Assembly: GCA_964058805.1 (NCBI GenBank)
Contig: CAXKVV010000040.1
Span: 1 to 64,000 of the forward strand
Direction: 5' to 3'
DNA length: 64,000 nt
From: Schoenoplectus triqueter
Taxonomy: Eukaryota; Streptophyta; Magnoliopsida; Poales; Cyperaceae
This document shows positions 47,130 through 60,310 of the stretch, piece by piece. A model generated the notes under the pieces. That model saw nothing but the letters and a program-made list of their open reading frames with translations. It did no database searches and was not told the origin of the DNA. Made by a program: the position numbers and the translations under genes. Each line of letters starts with the position of its first letter. Position 1 is the first letter of the stretch.

Positions 47130-48112
47130 GTAACCTGTTTCTTCAACCTCTCACAATATTTTCCTGTTGCTTTTTTTTATATTGCTTCCCGTGTACAATG
47201 ACGTTGTAACTGTTCTTTTGCAAATCAGTTGAAAAGATTCTAACTATTAAACGACAACTTCGTTGATCAATAGTTATCTGTAGCATTGCAAATGTGTACT
47301 TTTTTCTGAAGTAGATAAAATTTGATGAATATTCACGTACTGATATGTGACAGTGATATTTGATGCAATCAACATTCTTGTCCCTGATCAAATCATGGTG
47401 TCCGCCACAAAAGCAGGGATGGCTAACAGGTGGTTTCATGGTAGTGCTATAAAGTGCCTAAGGATGTGCAATGTTACTCCCACATAGTTGCTTGAGTTCA
47501 TGTTTCCTGATGCAATAGCCATGAAAAGGTACATGATAGATTTAAGAATTAATTTTGTATGGATCTCAAAAGGAGAAAATTAAATAATTTGATTTTGAGA
47601 AACAACTGCAAACAAAAGACCAAACTATTGGATTCAAACTTCAATGAAAATCCCAGCCTTCTAAACTCTAAAGGGAAAAAAGGCCGAATAGAATTACATA
47701 GTTCCCATGGTAACACATCATACTTTTGATAGGACCATTGAGATTTTAGAATTAATGATTTATATTTCATTCTCTTATTTTCTTTTCCTTATTTTTGAAA
47801 TGCTTAAAAAAGAAAAGAAAACAAACAAGCAAACAAATAAGGAAATAGGAAAACACTGTTTCACACAGAACTTTACATTTCTTTTGAACAAAATGCTGAA
47901 AAGATTGGAACGCTCACAAGCTTACCATGGAGACATTTCTAATCAAAGGGGAAAATACATTGAAGTATTAAACCTCTATCATAGGTCTATAGTTTGATGT
48001 AGATGCATTATGTACATGTTAATGAAAAGGTCAAACTATATAGCCTGATAAAGAACAACACAAGGACAGAAAAGTCGCATCTGAAGAAGGAAAGGTACAC
48101 ATGGGTTGGTTG
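47130..48112. other. Intergenic, convergent 3' ends
   Basis: Holds the 3' region of the 46192 gene and the 3' region of the minus-strand CBP60 gene. No further gene is seen. 47810-47860 is a purine-rich AAACAAACAAGCAAAC run. Confidence 0.45.
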
Positions 48113-51100
48113 TCAGAAAAAGTCTTCATCTAATCCTGGGTAATTGAAATCATATCTCCCTGGAAACCAAAAAGAAATAATAATGTAGGAGATGATGCAT
48201 AACTAAGAGGACTAATTAAAATAAGCTTCATGAAAATTTTAAATTATTATATTACATTGATTACTTTCCAACCGAGTGAAATTTATAGTTGAATGTTCCC
48301 CCATTCCACCGAAGGTCTCATCTGCAAAATGAACTATAGTTGAAGAAAGAAATATGTTGTTTTATTTCCTTTGAAATACCATATTGGAGGGCAGAAGTAA
48401 ATGATGTCACCAAAGGAGACATAAATATGAGGATATTAATTTGGATAGATAGAATTTAAGACCAGTCTCTTCTTGACACATGAAAAGATGCATTTTTATT
48501 GATTAGATTGATGCTTTTAGTTAGCCATAAAGCAATATTTTAGTATGAAGAGGGAACTTGGCACAGTGGGGGGGGATGTAGATTAATTGGGGAAAAAAAA
48601 GAATGAAAAGAGAACTAGGTCTAAAATTCTTCTTGATATATTGCAAAATAAATTTCTTTCAAATTTAATCATGAGAAATTACTCGGTTCATCGTTTCCAT
48701 CATAAGGTGTGTTTGGGGGCAATTTCTCCATCTGATCTGATGCTAAGTTTGACTCTGGAGCCATTTGTTCCACTATGTCCTTCAGAAAAGAAGATGGAAT
48801 TCAACTTGAAGTATATTGTAGCGATAGTCAATCTTAATATTTCTGGTTATTTTGTTGTGTTACCAGATAGAAACAACTGCGCAATCTCTTTTGAGACGCT
48901 TTGAACCATGCTAGGTATGAAATAGACCAATCGGTAGGTATTATACCTGATATATATTGTTCCATTAGCACAACTCAACGCCCACAATTCCATTAGTTGA
49001 AAAACTTGTCTTAAGTAATAGAGTGTATGACAGTTTAATACACAAATTATAAAGGGGAGAGATCACTTGATGCTTATCTTGATAACCTTGACAATGAGAT
49101 TTTAAATAAATTTGAAAGAAATTTTTATAAAATCATAAAAAAGGAAAACATTGTTGTACTTATATATTAGTATGTTTCAAATTTCATACAATTTAAATAC
49201 CATTTGATAGTCCATCAAAAATCGTTAAATTGGAATCAGGACAGATTGTATAAAATTTTGATGTTCTTTGCTGGACTATCAAATATCCTAAATTGTATGA
49301 GATTTGAAACACTACATATCTATAAATTCAAGAATATATCCATATAACTTCTTTCTATTTTGGAGATTTCTTTTCGAATTGATATAAAATCTCATTGCAA
49401 GTTTGACAAGATAAGCATTGTCAAGTAACCCTCCACATATGTAAATTGCCTTCAGGAACTCTGTATTATACAGGATTTGGGTAAAATAGTGACAAGCAGT
49501 AGTGTAACTTACCATGCGAATTAAATCGGTGTCTTCTCTATTTCCTGGATGAGCACCAAGGTTAGGAGGTACCGGATCACTCATTCCATTTCCTTCAAAA
49601 TTTAAGATGTTTACGTCCTCCTCGTTAACTTGGCATTTTCTTGCATGTTCTACAGTTGACTCCCACTTCATGCTTTGCATACCCAGTTCCTAATGTTGGA
49701 ACAAAATAAATTGAATTTATCATCATCAAAAGTATTATTGTTAAAAATTGAAAATAACTGAGCTTTGTACTAAGCCACCTTTCCATCTTTGGTTCTTTTG
49801 TTTTTGCATTAGGATTCATGGTAGATTATAGAAGTTTTGGGAGAAGCAACTATAAAAAGAAAAAGACTAAATTGAACTTCAGGTGGCTTTGTCATAATTA
49901 TACAAACTTTACAAAAAAGAAAAGGTGAATTATCTAATTTACAGTTACCCTCTTTAGCCCGTCAGGGTCAGACTCTAATTTGTTCAAAAACTCTTGCACA
50001 GTATTGATGCCCATTTTCTGTAATATTGCATGGTACTTCTTTCCGACATTAATTAGCCTCCATGTAGGATCCTCAGGGGACGGGATGTCATGCTTCCTAT
50101 ACCCTGTCAAATAGTACAGCGAAAATGAAAGTGATTATCCTAACCTCAAAAAGAAAGCTCTGAAATAGTTGTTTTTTGGAAAATTTGATGAATGATAAAG
50201 ACAAAAAGGGAAGTATTATTATTATTATTTTTTTTTCGAAAAGTAGGCATGGCCTATTGCTTCCATTAGGAATCATTAAAACAAAGTATTTTTTGAATGC
50301 AAGTAAATTATTCCATATGTTATACTGGAGGGGGAGATTAGTTGAGCCTAGTTTAAGCATTAATTGAGCACTTTTTTTTTATATGAGCTGTGAATTCATA
50401 AGATCCTATCACTACTTCAGAACAAAACCCATCACAATTAACCAGGACATGAAAACCCAAATATGCAAGCAGCTGTGAAATCGTGCATACATCTTCAATA
50501 TGCTGTACATAGTTTATGGGCTGAACTTGTTATAAGATTTCTGGACAAATTGCAGAATATATACCTTCTAGTTTAGATTCTTTGACAGCAAAGGCTTCTG
50601 ACAAAGCAACCTTAATTGCCTTCTCTTGGTAACTCACCTTCACGGCACGTGCAACCAACTTGAACATTTTACTCCTGACCCAACTTGAATTGTCGGTTAT
50701 TTTGCCTCTAACAACAGCCCTTCCATTGTGCAGCTTGACAGTAAATTTCTTTTTGCAACTAAGACCTTTCCTTGCAGTTTTTGTTGTGCTCGCTTGAACC
50801 AACAATGGTATTGTTGCTTTGTTCCTTGGACTCAATGCTTTACATGTCTTGAGCTTCCGATAATTTGAGGGAAAATCACCTCTAACGACGAAAATTTCCA
50901 CTTTCAAAGATGAGAGTGCTCCTGTGCAAATTTCACCAGATTCAATATTTACAAGCTCGATTTGGAGAGGATTGTTGTCAGCATCAACCAGCGGCCGATT
51001 CGTGAATACTTCAGCTGGGAGAAAATTAGCAAACCTAAGCATATGAGCTGGCCGTGACTCGATGTGTTGCAGTTTTGGCACAGCTAAATGCACGTGTGGT

Positions 51101-52004
51101 GACAAATCCTCAGCCTATGATAAAAATGATTTTATTCAGTACTGCTTGAATGGTAGTACTTTGGCATGTTTTTTTATTGACAAGATGACCATATTTTACC
51201 AGTTCATTCATGATTACTGTTGTAACGCCATTTTCTGCATGTTCTCGTATCCATGGACCAAGTTTATTCTTTATTTTTTCATAAACATAAGCATGCTTAA
51301 TCACACTGCATAAGGAAAACACAAGTGTTGTTACTTAAGAGAAGTCAAGAAGTAAACCATTGAGACACTTTTTGGGCAAGATTTTTGATGCTGAATAGGT
51401 ACCACTGGATCTGGATAATAATGTGTTTACTTTATTGGTCTCAATTGTACAACAAAAATATTAATGAGCAGGAAAAAAAAACTGAATGGATCGAATCTTA
51501 GTATTATGAAGAAATAAGGATTGAGGAATGGAGATCGATGTAACCTGATTGGGTAAATCTGGGGGTTCTTTGCCCAATAGTTGAAATAAGATTGGTCAGG
51601 ACTAAAAATAATTTTTAAATTGATCACCGGACATAATTAAAGATCATCATGGAAGAATAAGATATATGAAAATGAATAGTATTGCTTTTGCTTTCATGTA
51701 TAGTAGGATCAAAGAAAGACTTGTTCAGAGTCAATCTCTGAGTCAAATCCAGTTATTACAAAAACAACAATAAAATTGCAATTCACAAAATTTGAACTAG
51801 GTTCACAATAGTTGGAAAGACAAGTAATTAAGAATAACTTACACATCCTTTTAAAATTATCCTTTCTATGAATTATGGTAATTAGTTAATTGCTTACAGG
51901 TACAAAGGTCGTCTGGTCTGTTTCCTCGGTGTGGTCCCAGATGTGGTGTCGGCCCGGGGGCGGCTCGCTTCAGCTTCATGCTCAGGCTCCTCAATTAACA
52001 CCAT
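48113..52004 (-). CDS. CBP60-family protein, copy A
   Basis: Exons on the minus strand in phase: 52004-51898, 51305-51200, 51114-50565, 50103-49949 and 49689-49513. Probable last exons are 48321-48265 and 48159-48113 (ending NYPGLDEDFF). The phase gap between the last two groups implies one more exon that I did not find. CBP60 hallmarks are VIKHAYVYEKIKNKLGPWIREH, the central domain LRFANFLPAEVFTNRPL-VDADNNPLQIELVN, SSLKVEIFVVRGDF and VRGKITDNSSWVRSKMFKL, then RKHDIPSPEDPTWRLINVGK, INTVQEFLNKLESDPDGL and MKWESTVEHARKC. The known proteins are calmodulin-binding or SARD1-like transcription factors that drive salicylic acid genes such as ICS1. The N-terminus (MVLIEEPEHEAEA) is unlike that of copy B. 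At roughly 400 residues it is shorter than CBP60g. A 380 bp MITE sits in the intron between 49513 and 48321. Confidence 0.85.
49054..49434. mobile_element. MITE in CBP60 intron (family 1, copy 2)
   Basis: The left end GGGGAGAGATCACTTGATGC and the complement of the right end GGAGGGTTACTTGACAATGC continue into matching CTTATCTTGNNAANCTTG and CAATGAGATTTTA arms of about 65 bp. This is the same family as 15818-16183. The interior has paired CAAATTTCATACAATTTA / TAAATTGTATGAGATTTG arms, so the whole element can fold. It is non-coding. Confidence 0.7.
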
Positions 52005-52750
52005 CTTTGATCTTTCTAGGAACTGTGTTTGCAATTGGAAGAGTAATGCAAGTGATATTGAGGATATTATGGTGGTGATTTAACTACGGTGACTTGACCT
52101 TATTTATAGATACGAGCTTTTGTGGCTTGATCTTGATTTCTACACGCGGTTTTAATATTTAATTGAGGAGTTGAACATTATAAGTCAATAAAATATTATG
52201 GAGGGACTGGAGCAAGAACATTCACTTGGAATTGGGGAACTTCCCTCACTCATATGGATCGGATTTAATGCGGCAGTTTTTATCAAACCTAGCTGCTGCG
52301 TGCTGTTGCCTGTTGATTGCATCCGGTACCGAGTTGGTACCAGCAGGGCATGCCTTCTAATGTTTATTTTCTGGGTTATACCATAACCAATCCAGATATG
52401 CATTGAGGTCTAAATCTGATAACGTACCATAATATACAATTCTTGAGGTTAGCATAATTGCATGGAAGCAATTTATTTTTAAGAGCTCTCGTTGAGTGTC
52501 ATGGAGCTGCACCACAAAAATTTGAAATTTCGAAATACCTCAATTTTTATCTTGTCCTTAGTGAATTTCAAAGGATCCGAGAGAAATAAATCTCGGACCT
52601 AGGTATATTTCTACAAAGCATTCCACGATCTGGGTGCAAAACGCATTATAATCTGATTTATTATAGTAAATTAAATAATATTAGTTTTGCCTAAATAGCA
52701 TCACAGCGGCATATCTTCAGAAATTGAATTTTTTTTAGGAATAATATCAT
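52005..52750. other. Probable promoter region of CBP60 copy A; no gene seen
   Basis: No protein-like frame. The stretch directly upstream of 52004 would hold the promoter, but no element stands out. Confidence 0.4.
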
Positions 52751-54455
52751 TGTCCCCAACAATAAATCCCCAAACGCCGTCCCCAAAAATTACTTTCCAT
52801 ATTTGGCTAGTGGTTTCTAATTCTAGTCATAATTATTGAGACACCTTTTCATCTTTTATTTATTTGAAATTCGTATCTCCCTCCTGTTCTTCTTTATATT
52901 TGCTCAGTTTCTCCATTATTCTCATTTCTTATTCTGACGTTGTTCATTTTTTAAGATCCCTCTATTTAATATTGCAAATTTCAATTTTTTTTTGTTTCTT
53001 CTTAAATATATCAGCGCTCTTTGTATGTATATCTTTCTCTCATTGTTGATTCATTCTTAATATTTCTTAGAAATGAAAGACTGAAAAAGGAAGTGCATCG
53101 TCCATATTATCATCATGAAGAATATTATTTGTTTATGAATTTCTTATGTGACAAAGAATATGAATACAAAATACCTCTTATTATAATGATAACATGCTTG
53201 ATTTTGAGAAAACTGATAACATCTCATCGATTTAAATAGTTTTTTATTTTATTTTGCAAATGGAAGAGGAAATCTGTATTTTCAAGAATATTATTTTTGG
53301 AAGTTAGGAAATTGCAAGAATTCATTTTTTGTCGTGTTATTATTTTGGCTTCTACTTAGTCCTTAAATTTGTTTTTTAAATGATGATTCAATTTTTGTCT
53401 CAAACAAATTAAAAAAATTATTGTAAATAGTTGTTTGAGATATATATGTTATTTAAAATCCATCAATTATTGCTATCATTATATAATCCGTCTCTAAAAT
53501 AGATTTCTACAATGAGTATTATAGTAATTATCAATAATAATGATTTTTTCTATTAGTATAAATAAAATAAGTTGTAAATATAAATAGCTTGAAACCAAAT
53601 GTTGTTTCTTTATATCTATTATAGTGCCTACTTAATAGCTAAAAAAAAGTATATATAGTTCTTTAAAACTATAAATACCTCTATATCATCATGCATTCTA
53701 CAAATATTTTGATAGTGATTGTTAATAGACATTTGAATTAATATAAATAATGCATCGTAAACTATGTATAGCTCAACACAATGACAGTATAGTCTTGAGA
53801 ATTTCATGTCTTTTCGTTTAAACATCTTTTGACTTTATTCATTCAACTTTGGGGATGATATTTTTGGACAACAAACTATACACTATGAATAACTAATGTA
53901 TTAAATATTTAAATATAAATTATTATTATCTCTACTATAAATAACTATGATATTATGACACTTTATGTCAGATCTAAATAATTATTTTCTTTATTTGTAA
54001 ATAATAAGGTGTATTGATGTAAATAATGCATTTCTGAAATATAAATAGCTCGCATAATTCATTTAAATAGAGCAGAAAATAGGTCGTGTGGCACCTTGAT
54101 GATTATTGCATTGACATATGATGGTTATCAATTGGCATAAATCATTGATTTTAAAAAGTTATGCGTTACCGCTATAAGCTTAATATGAATTATTAATTTG
54201 ATAAAAATAAATAGATGATAAATTGATATAAATAGCAATTAAGGTCAACAACGAAGTGCAGAAGCATTTTTAGATAATTAATGTAAATAATGAATTCATT
54301 AAATATCAATATCTCAAGAGAATACGTATAAATATAATTGGAAGGCTGTAGCATAAATATAATCCGAGGATTGTATAAGTCGCATCGCTGTTTAATTCAC
54401 ATCGTTGACTTCTTAAACTGATAGTTATGCAATGTGGGGATTTTTTTGGGGACAA
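52751..54455. mobile_element. Candidate 1.7 kb non-autonomous DNA element
   Basis: The left end TTGTCCCCAACAATAAATCC and the complement of the right end TTGTCCCCAAAAAAATCCCC are inverted repeats of about 28 bp (CCCCAAAC follows on the left, CCCCACATT on the right). The interior is very AT-rich with no transposase. No TSD was found, so the call rests on the TIR alone. A related phrase (TTGGGGATGATATTTTTGG) occurs inside near 53850. Confidence 0.4.
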
Positions 54456-55109
54456 ATCGATGTGGATTATTATCAGGCTCCTTTTTTTTATTGGTAGATA
54501 AACTGACATAATTATCAAATATGTTTTCAACATTAACAATCTTATCAAGTTGTTCAATATTTCAATTAAACTCGTATCACCTAGAACTCACACAATCTAA
54601 AGAATTGCACTTGTTGTGTAGGTTTGAAGAAGTAACTAGTATTTTTTCACAGTTCCATAGCATAGGAATTGCGCAATATTAGTACTGGTGAATAATCAAA
54701 GGACTGCTGTTTGTTCTCATTGAATTCTTTTTGACTCTTTTTATTTTAATTTTAGTGATAATTATAGTAGGCTATTCACCATCTATCTAAAAGAGGTAAC
54801 AAATACTGATCAAATTACAGGTAAATATAAACAAAAAAAAAAAACTTCACCTAGCAAGTACAAATTAAAATTATAGTAGGCTATGAAACTTTATTTGCAC
54901 TTATTGATGTTTGGTCTTTTGGACGGCTGTCTTCATACTATCATATGCAAGTACAAATTAAAATTATTGACAAAATGAAGATAACAATCGATTTTCACAT
55001 TTCAAAATGAAAACAAAGGCATATCTATGTACAGATCCAACAAAAATGAATTGCTTTCACTCTATACATGGTCTTTTGCATTGAGCATCTTGGTAGCTTG
55101 ATTAACTCC
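54456..55109. other. 3' region of the CRM gene; no other gene seen
   Basis: AT-rich spacer. The phrase AAATTAAAATTATAGTAGG / AAATTAAAATTATTGAC repeats near 54862 and 54954. Confidence 0.45.
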
Positions 55110-58100
55110 TCAATGTGATAGAATAAACTTTGTAAGTTCTTTTTCCAATTTTCCCTGCAAAGATGACATACTTGGTTTTTTATTAAAAAAGACTATTTTA
55201 GCATGGTCTATCAAGTAAAAGATTCAATAGTCCTATCAAGTAAAAGATTTTACCACTCTTCGTTTCAACTGCTTAATTGATTGTTCTCTCTGACGAGCAA
55301 AATACTTCAGGGACTGCAACAGATTAAGATTGATAACAAATGAATCAATTAAAAGATTATTTCTTTAAAACATAGGGTGTCCAATGCAAAAAGATATCAC
55401 AAGAAGAGGGATGAAAGAAAAAGAACACTGACCCCTAGTCTTTGTGCCTCAATTGATCTCCTCAAGGCCTCCTTTTTATTCAACAAATTATCAGGCAACA
55501 GTTTTATTGGCCGACAATAATTCTTACCACGGTAAATAATGATAACATGATGACTCCTGACCTTCTCTACTGCCACAAGGGTTCCACCTGTCATTAGTTC
55601 TAGAAGCTTTGCAGTGTATGTTATCTGGCTTATCCTGGTTTGTTTTGTAATTACTTTCACAACCTCTCTGTGTTTCCAGTGTTGGTGTACATTTCCAATT
55701 ACTCCATCATAAATACCTCTTCTCCCTGCCCAAACAGGCAAAAAAGATTGTAATACTTTGATTGGCTCGATAATTGGAACAATCTTTTTGAATAACTATA
55801 ATATAATCAGATTGCATTCAGCAGAAACCTTTGAAAGGCATTAGTAAAATTTTCTATAACAAGTGTGATTTTTCATACCTAGTAATAGATACTTCTCCAT
55901 TTTAAGACCAATGGATCTCAGAGTACGTCTTTCTTCCTCAGTAAGAAGTTCTTTATCCGACTTTGGCATCAGAGGCCCGGTCAAACTTCTTAAATTTGCC
56001 AACTCTCTCTCTGACCTCTCCATCTTTTTTCTAAGCTGTTATTGAGAAAAAAATTAAATAAAATAGATTCATAAATAAATATATCCATTTTTAAATGTGC
56101 TACACATAGGGTTATGTTTTGAAAAAAGTTGGTACTTTCAAGAGGTATTTCGCAATTATGTTCAAAGAAAGTCAATTCCAAAAAAGAATTAATAAACAAT
56201 AGATTCACATAACCAAGAAGAATGAAAAAAATAGTACATCACCATATTAATCTAGCTTTTATTAGCAAAATAACCATTTAAATCCCCACTACAATTTGTA
56301 CATAAAAAAGTAGAGAAAAGTACAAACACCCCTTTGCATTTGACTCAAGGGTTCAAATACCCCCTTATATTTCAAATTTAAACAGACACCTCCTTACATG
56401 TTTTAAAAATGTATCAATTACCCCCCCCCCCCCCCAATCTAATTTTAACTATTACATGATATAAAAATTGTCTAAGCACATTTTTGTCACATTATCAAAA
56501 TTCTAATATGTATATCCATGTATCAATGAAGAAAAAAAATTAATATTTACAAAATTAAATACTGACGCATGTGAGAAGGCAAACTTTTAATTCTAGTGTT
56601 TTAAGGCAAAAATTGTGTTTTGAAAAAAGTTGGTACTTTCAAGAGGTATTTCGCAATTATGTTCAAAGAAAATCAATTCCAAAAAAGAATTAATAAACAA
56701 TAGATTCACATAACCAAGAAGAATGAAAAAAATAGTACATCACCATATTAATCTAGCTTTTATTAGCAAAATAACCATTTAAATCCCTACTACAATTTGT
56801 ACATAAAAAAGTAGAGAAAAGTACAAACACCCCTTTGCATTTGACTCAAGGGTTCAAATACCCCCTTATATTTCAAATTTAAACAGACACCTCACATTTT
56901 TTAAAATGTATAAATTACCCCCCCCCCCTCCTATCTAATTTTAACTATTACATGATATCAAAATTGTCTAAGCACATTTTTGTCACATTCCACTTCTAAT
57001 ATGTGTATCCATGTATCAATTAAGAACAAAATTTAGTATTTACAAAATTAAATACTGACGCATATGAGAAGACAAACTTTTAATTCTAGAGTTTAAAGGC
57101 AAAAATTGTGTTAGATGGCAATTTATTGTCATGTTAATGTTAAATTTCAGTATAAGGGGGTATTTTGACACTCTTTAAAAATTGTCAGGGGGTGTTTGTT
57201 TAAAATAAAAATGTGTGTGTTGGGGGGGGGGGGGGGGGGTATTTTAACCCATGATTCAAATGCAAGGGGGTTATTGCATTTGCACTTTTCCCAAAAAAAC
57301 TAAATTAACAACTCAAAAGTAAATAAAACAGAACAAAATTTGTAAAACCTTTTAGCAAGATTAAAAAGGCCTTGCAATTTAATATTAAAATGATGGAGAA
57401 TACGTACGATGAAAAGCTTTCTTTCCTGATCTTTAAGTTCCTTCTCCAATTTCACCTTTTCAGCTTCCAACTTAACTTTATCCAGGCATTTTTCATTTCC
57501 ACCCTCTAAATAGTTCCTTTCTATATCCTGATACTCCTTAAATGAACCAATAGAATCTGAATTATTTTCTGATTGACCCATAGTCTTAAAGTACCTTAAT
57601 GCTTTTAATCGTGCCTCCTCTTCTATATTTTGCTCATCATATAATTTATTCTCTCTTTCAGCAATAACATTCACAACCTTCTCCGTGATAAAATCTTTGC
57701 CTCTGTACAGAATAATGAAATCTTTATTTCTCAATACAACCACCCCCCCTGTCAGTCTCTGCAAAAATAAGAGAGAAGCTTTGAAGCATCATGAAATTGT
57801 GGTTTCATGTAAAGCATCAAACAACTTAAAACAGATGAGATAAAAAACTGAAATACCTTCAGCTCCAATGCCATTTGTGCATGGTCGGTAAACATACCGA
57901 CTTTAATTGCTATTTTAGCTACTAAACTCTTCTCCCATAGCTTTATTATTGCCTCGGCCAAGCCTTGAAGCTTCCTATTTCTCCCTGCCATAAAACATAA
58001 AAAAATAAAGAAAAAACAAAAAACATCAAGGAAGAAAAAGGGCCAGCCAAAAAGAAAAGAAACAAGGATAGTATAGAAAACATCTGGTAAAAGCTCGTTA

Positions 58101-59767
58101 GTACCATTAATGTCCCTTTCCAGTACATGTTGGCATAATAATAACATACCTCCTCAACTTACCTAGTGCAAAATGTGTTGGAAGGGCCCGTGAAATAAAA
58201 CGAAGCCATGTCAGCTCCTGATCAGACAGAGTTGGTTTGATACCAGGTGGGCACTGCCTGAATGGGGTCATAAAACCAGGTACTACCTCTGGCAACAGGT
58301 CTGCATCCACTGGTAGTGGGCCCTGCCACCACCAGTCTATGAACCGGGGACCAAGCCCATCCAACAACCTGTCAGCCTCCCTCTCATATAGTGATTTTGA
58401 AATGGATTTTTCTTCCTTCGATTCATCAGTCTCAAATAAAAGATGATGATTTTTGGTATTTACTCGATATACTATGAGAGAATCTCTCTTGGTTAGAACC
58501 ACAAGGCCTCCTGTCTTTGCCTACATATAGAATAAAAGATGATCCTCAGTTTTGACTAAATCTACCTGTTTGGCCTGTATTTTCCTTTTTTTCCCTAATA
58601 ACTACTGCAGTTCAATATACCTTTTTCCATTTACCTGCTGATTTGTGATGCGTCAGAGACATTCTATTTCATTAAATTATTTATGAGAAAAATATGTAAA
58701 AAAATATATTGCAAACCTCAACAATTTCACGAGCTCGATCCATATTTCTCTTTAGAGGGTCTACAATCTTAACCATTGCAAGCTCATGGAATCTCCAAAT
58801 CCTTTTTATTTCCTCTACCACTTCAGTTGTTATCCCAGCTTTCCTTGCCTTTACCCACCTATCCAATGTTGTTACTCCTGGTTTAATTACTTAGTTGGGA
58901 AATAGAAGTTTATACACATACAACAATAGTTATCATCTGTGAAATAAGACTCCATATATATGATCCTGTACTGCTGCAGGGGCTAACACTTCCAATAGAA
59001 TACATAACGTATACACAAATCAGAGGCACTTCTAGTTCTATGCACCTTTAAAACATGAAAAAAAATCATAATGCATCTTGACTCCAGAATCTGTAGTACC
59101 TGATTTTTTGTGTATTATTGGTGGATATATGATATTTTGGCATACTAACAATAAATGATAGATTGATAGAAATTTTGGTAATGCCAACCGACCTCTTTAT
59201 CCTTGTACTTTCCATTCTCAATCTATGCAATTCCTCCGGTGCAATTCTCTTCTCGGCCTCAGTAATCTCTCTCTTCTTCTTCTCTCTCCTAAAAAACACG
59301 ATTTCACCATCTCGCTCGCTCTTCCCACCAATCCATGGCAGATTGAGCCTTTCCACCTCCACCTCCTCATCCCATTGCCCAATTGCATCAATTTCTTCAA
59401 ATTTTTCTTCAGTTTGATCAATCGGGTCTAATATTTGCAACGATTTCACTGACTTGATGATTTCAAAGACAGTTTTTCTGGTACGGCCATTGGGAATTCG
59501 CTTCGTGAGAGAGCGAGAGGATCTGCCGCTGCTGGTGTCGTTTCCTCTGCGCAAGGAGGGGCCAGTGGGCCGAGTGTTGGGAGGAACAGAGAGGTGGTCG
59601 GGAGGCAGGAGGATAGGGGGCGTTGTCACCCATGGGGCCGTGGGGATTCTGACACGTGGGGAAGGCTCAGTGATCGATTGAGTCTGAGCTTGGTGGGGGT
59701 GGGGGTGGGGGTGGGGCTTCGGTAGGAATGAGGAAGGAGAGGAGAGGGAAGAAGAGAAGAGAGGCAT
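55110..59767 (-). CDS. Organellar splicing factor with three CRM domains (CRS1/CFM3-like)
   Basis: Minus-strand exons: 59767 to about 59190, 58889-58717, 58520-58163, 57984-57857, 57758-57408, 56035-55879, 55725-55433, 55313-55254 and 55154-55110, in phase from exon 2 onward. The junction of exons 1 and 2 is unresolved; the expected donor after ...RIKR is one base out of phase. The Ser/Pro-rich start ([18 protein letters not shown]) looks like a chloroplast transit peptide. CRM domain 1 ends [26 protein letters not shown] 2 is [20 protein letters not shown] through [22 protein letters not shown] 3 has [30 protein letters not shown] and ends [10 protein letters not shown] coiled-coil-like acidic region (residues [17 protein letters not shown]) separates CRM 2 and 3. 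Family members bind group II intron RNA and promote chloroplast splicing. Which subfamily this is cannot be fixed by eye. Confidence 0.9.
56117..57297. repeat. ~500 bp tandem duplication and poly-C/poly-G element in a CRM intron
   Basis: The 1.37 kb intron (56036-57407) contains a direct duplication with a period of about 501 bp. GAAAAAAGTTGGTACTTTCA begins at 56121 and again at 56622, and the copies run nearly identically for about 450 bp. Each copy holds a C homopolymer (about 15 C at 56421 and 10 C at 56918). Near the right end a G run of about 18 (57222-57239) is followed by the inverted form of the copies' start (complement of AGTACAAACACCCCTTTGC and TCAAGGGTTCAAATACCCCC). So a larger inverted-repeat element with one arm duplicated probably occupies the intron. 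Confidence 0.75.
59690..59716 (+). repeat. GGGGTG simple repeat in the CRM first exon
   Basis: GTGGGG units on the plus strand encode the HPHPHPH run in the predicted transit peptide on the minus strand. Confidence 0.8.
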
Positions 59768-60310
59768 ATCATGCTATGCTATGTTGTTTTGTTTTGAAGC
59801 GAGAAGAGAAGCGCTCCCCTCCGCTCAGCTCAGCTAATCTCACTGACGGACTGGTGATTTGGTGAAGTCAGATGTGGTGCTGATTTTTTCTTTTTCTTTT
59901 CCTTTTTCTGTTCCAGTCCTTTTATTTCTTCTATTTTATTTCCACCGCAGTTTATGGACAAGCAGAGATTCGGAGCATTTTATATTTTCATTCCGATCGA
60001 TTAATAAGATTTTTATGGATAATTAATATATACACAAATATTTATATTTAATTTAAATAAGGGAATGGACAGAAGGACATGGATAATTATGCGCTTGCAT
60101 TACTGTTGGCATCAGTACTGATAGATCTGATTCGAAGTTTCTAACAGTGACAGATCAGATCGGAGCTACAAATGTCAGTTTTCAATTACATGAAAGTACA
60201 AATGCAGACATTATTATGTATACAAAAAGGATGAATTCAGAATTAACTAGAAGAAGAAAAAGTTATTTACAGCTGGAAAATTAACAAGTACAAAAAGGTA
60301 CATATTTGCA
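59768..60310. other. Promoter region of the CRM gene and 3' flank of CBP60 copy B
   Basis: The stretch upstream of 59767 would contain the CRM promoter, with pyrimidine-rich sequence at 59880-59945. No gene is seen. Confidence 0.4.

Noticed and set aside
48587..48904. Plus-strand 105-residue frame
   Set aside because: Lies in a CBP60 intron on the opposite strand, begins in a poly-A run and shows no family features.
59163..59681. Plus-strand frames opposite the first CRM exon
   Set aside because: Shadows of a real minus-strand exon with a transit peptide and CRM-linked sequence.
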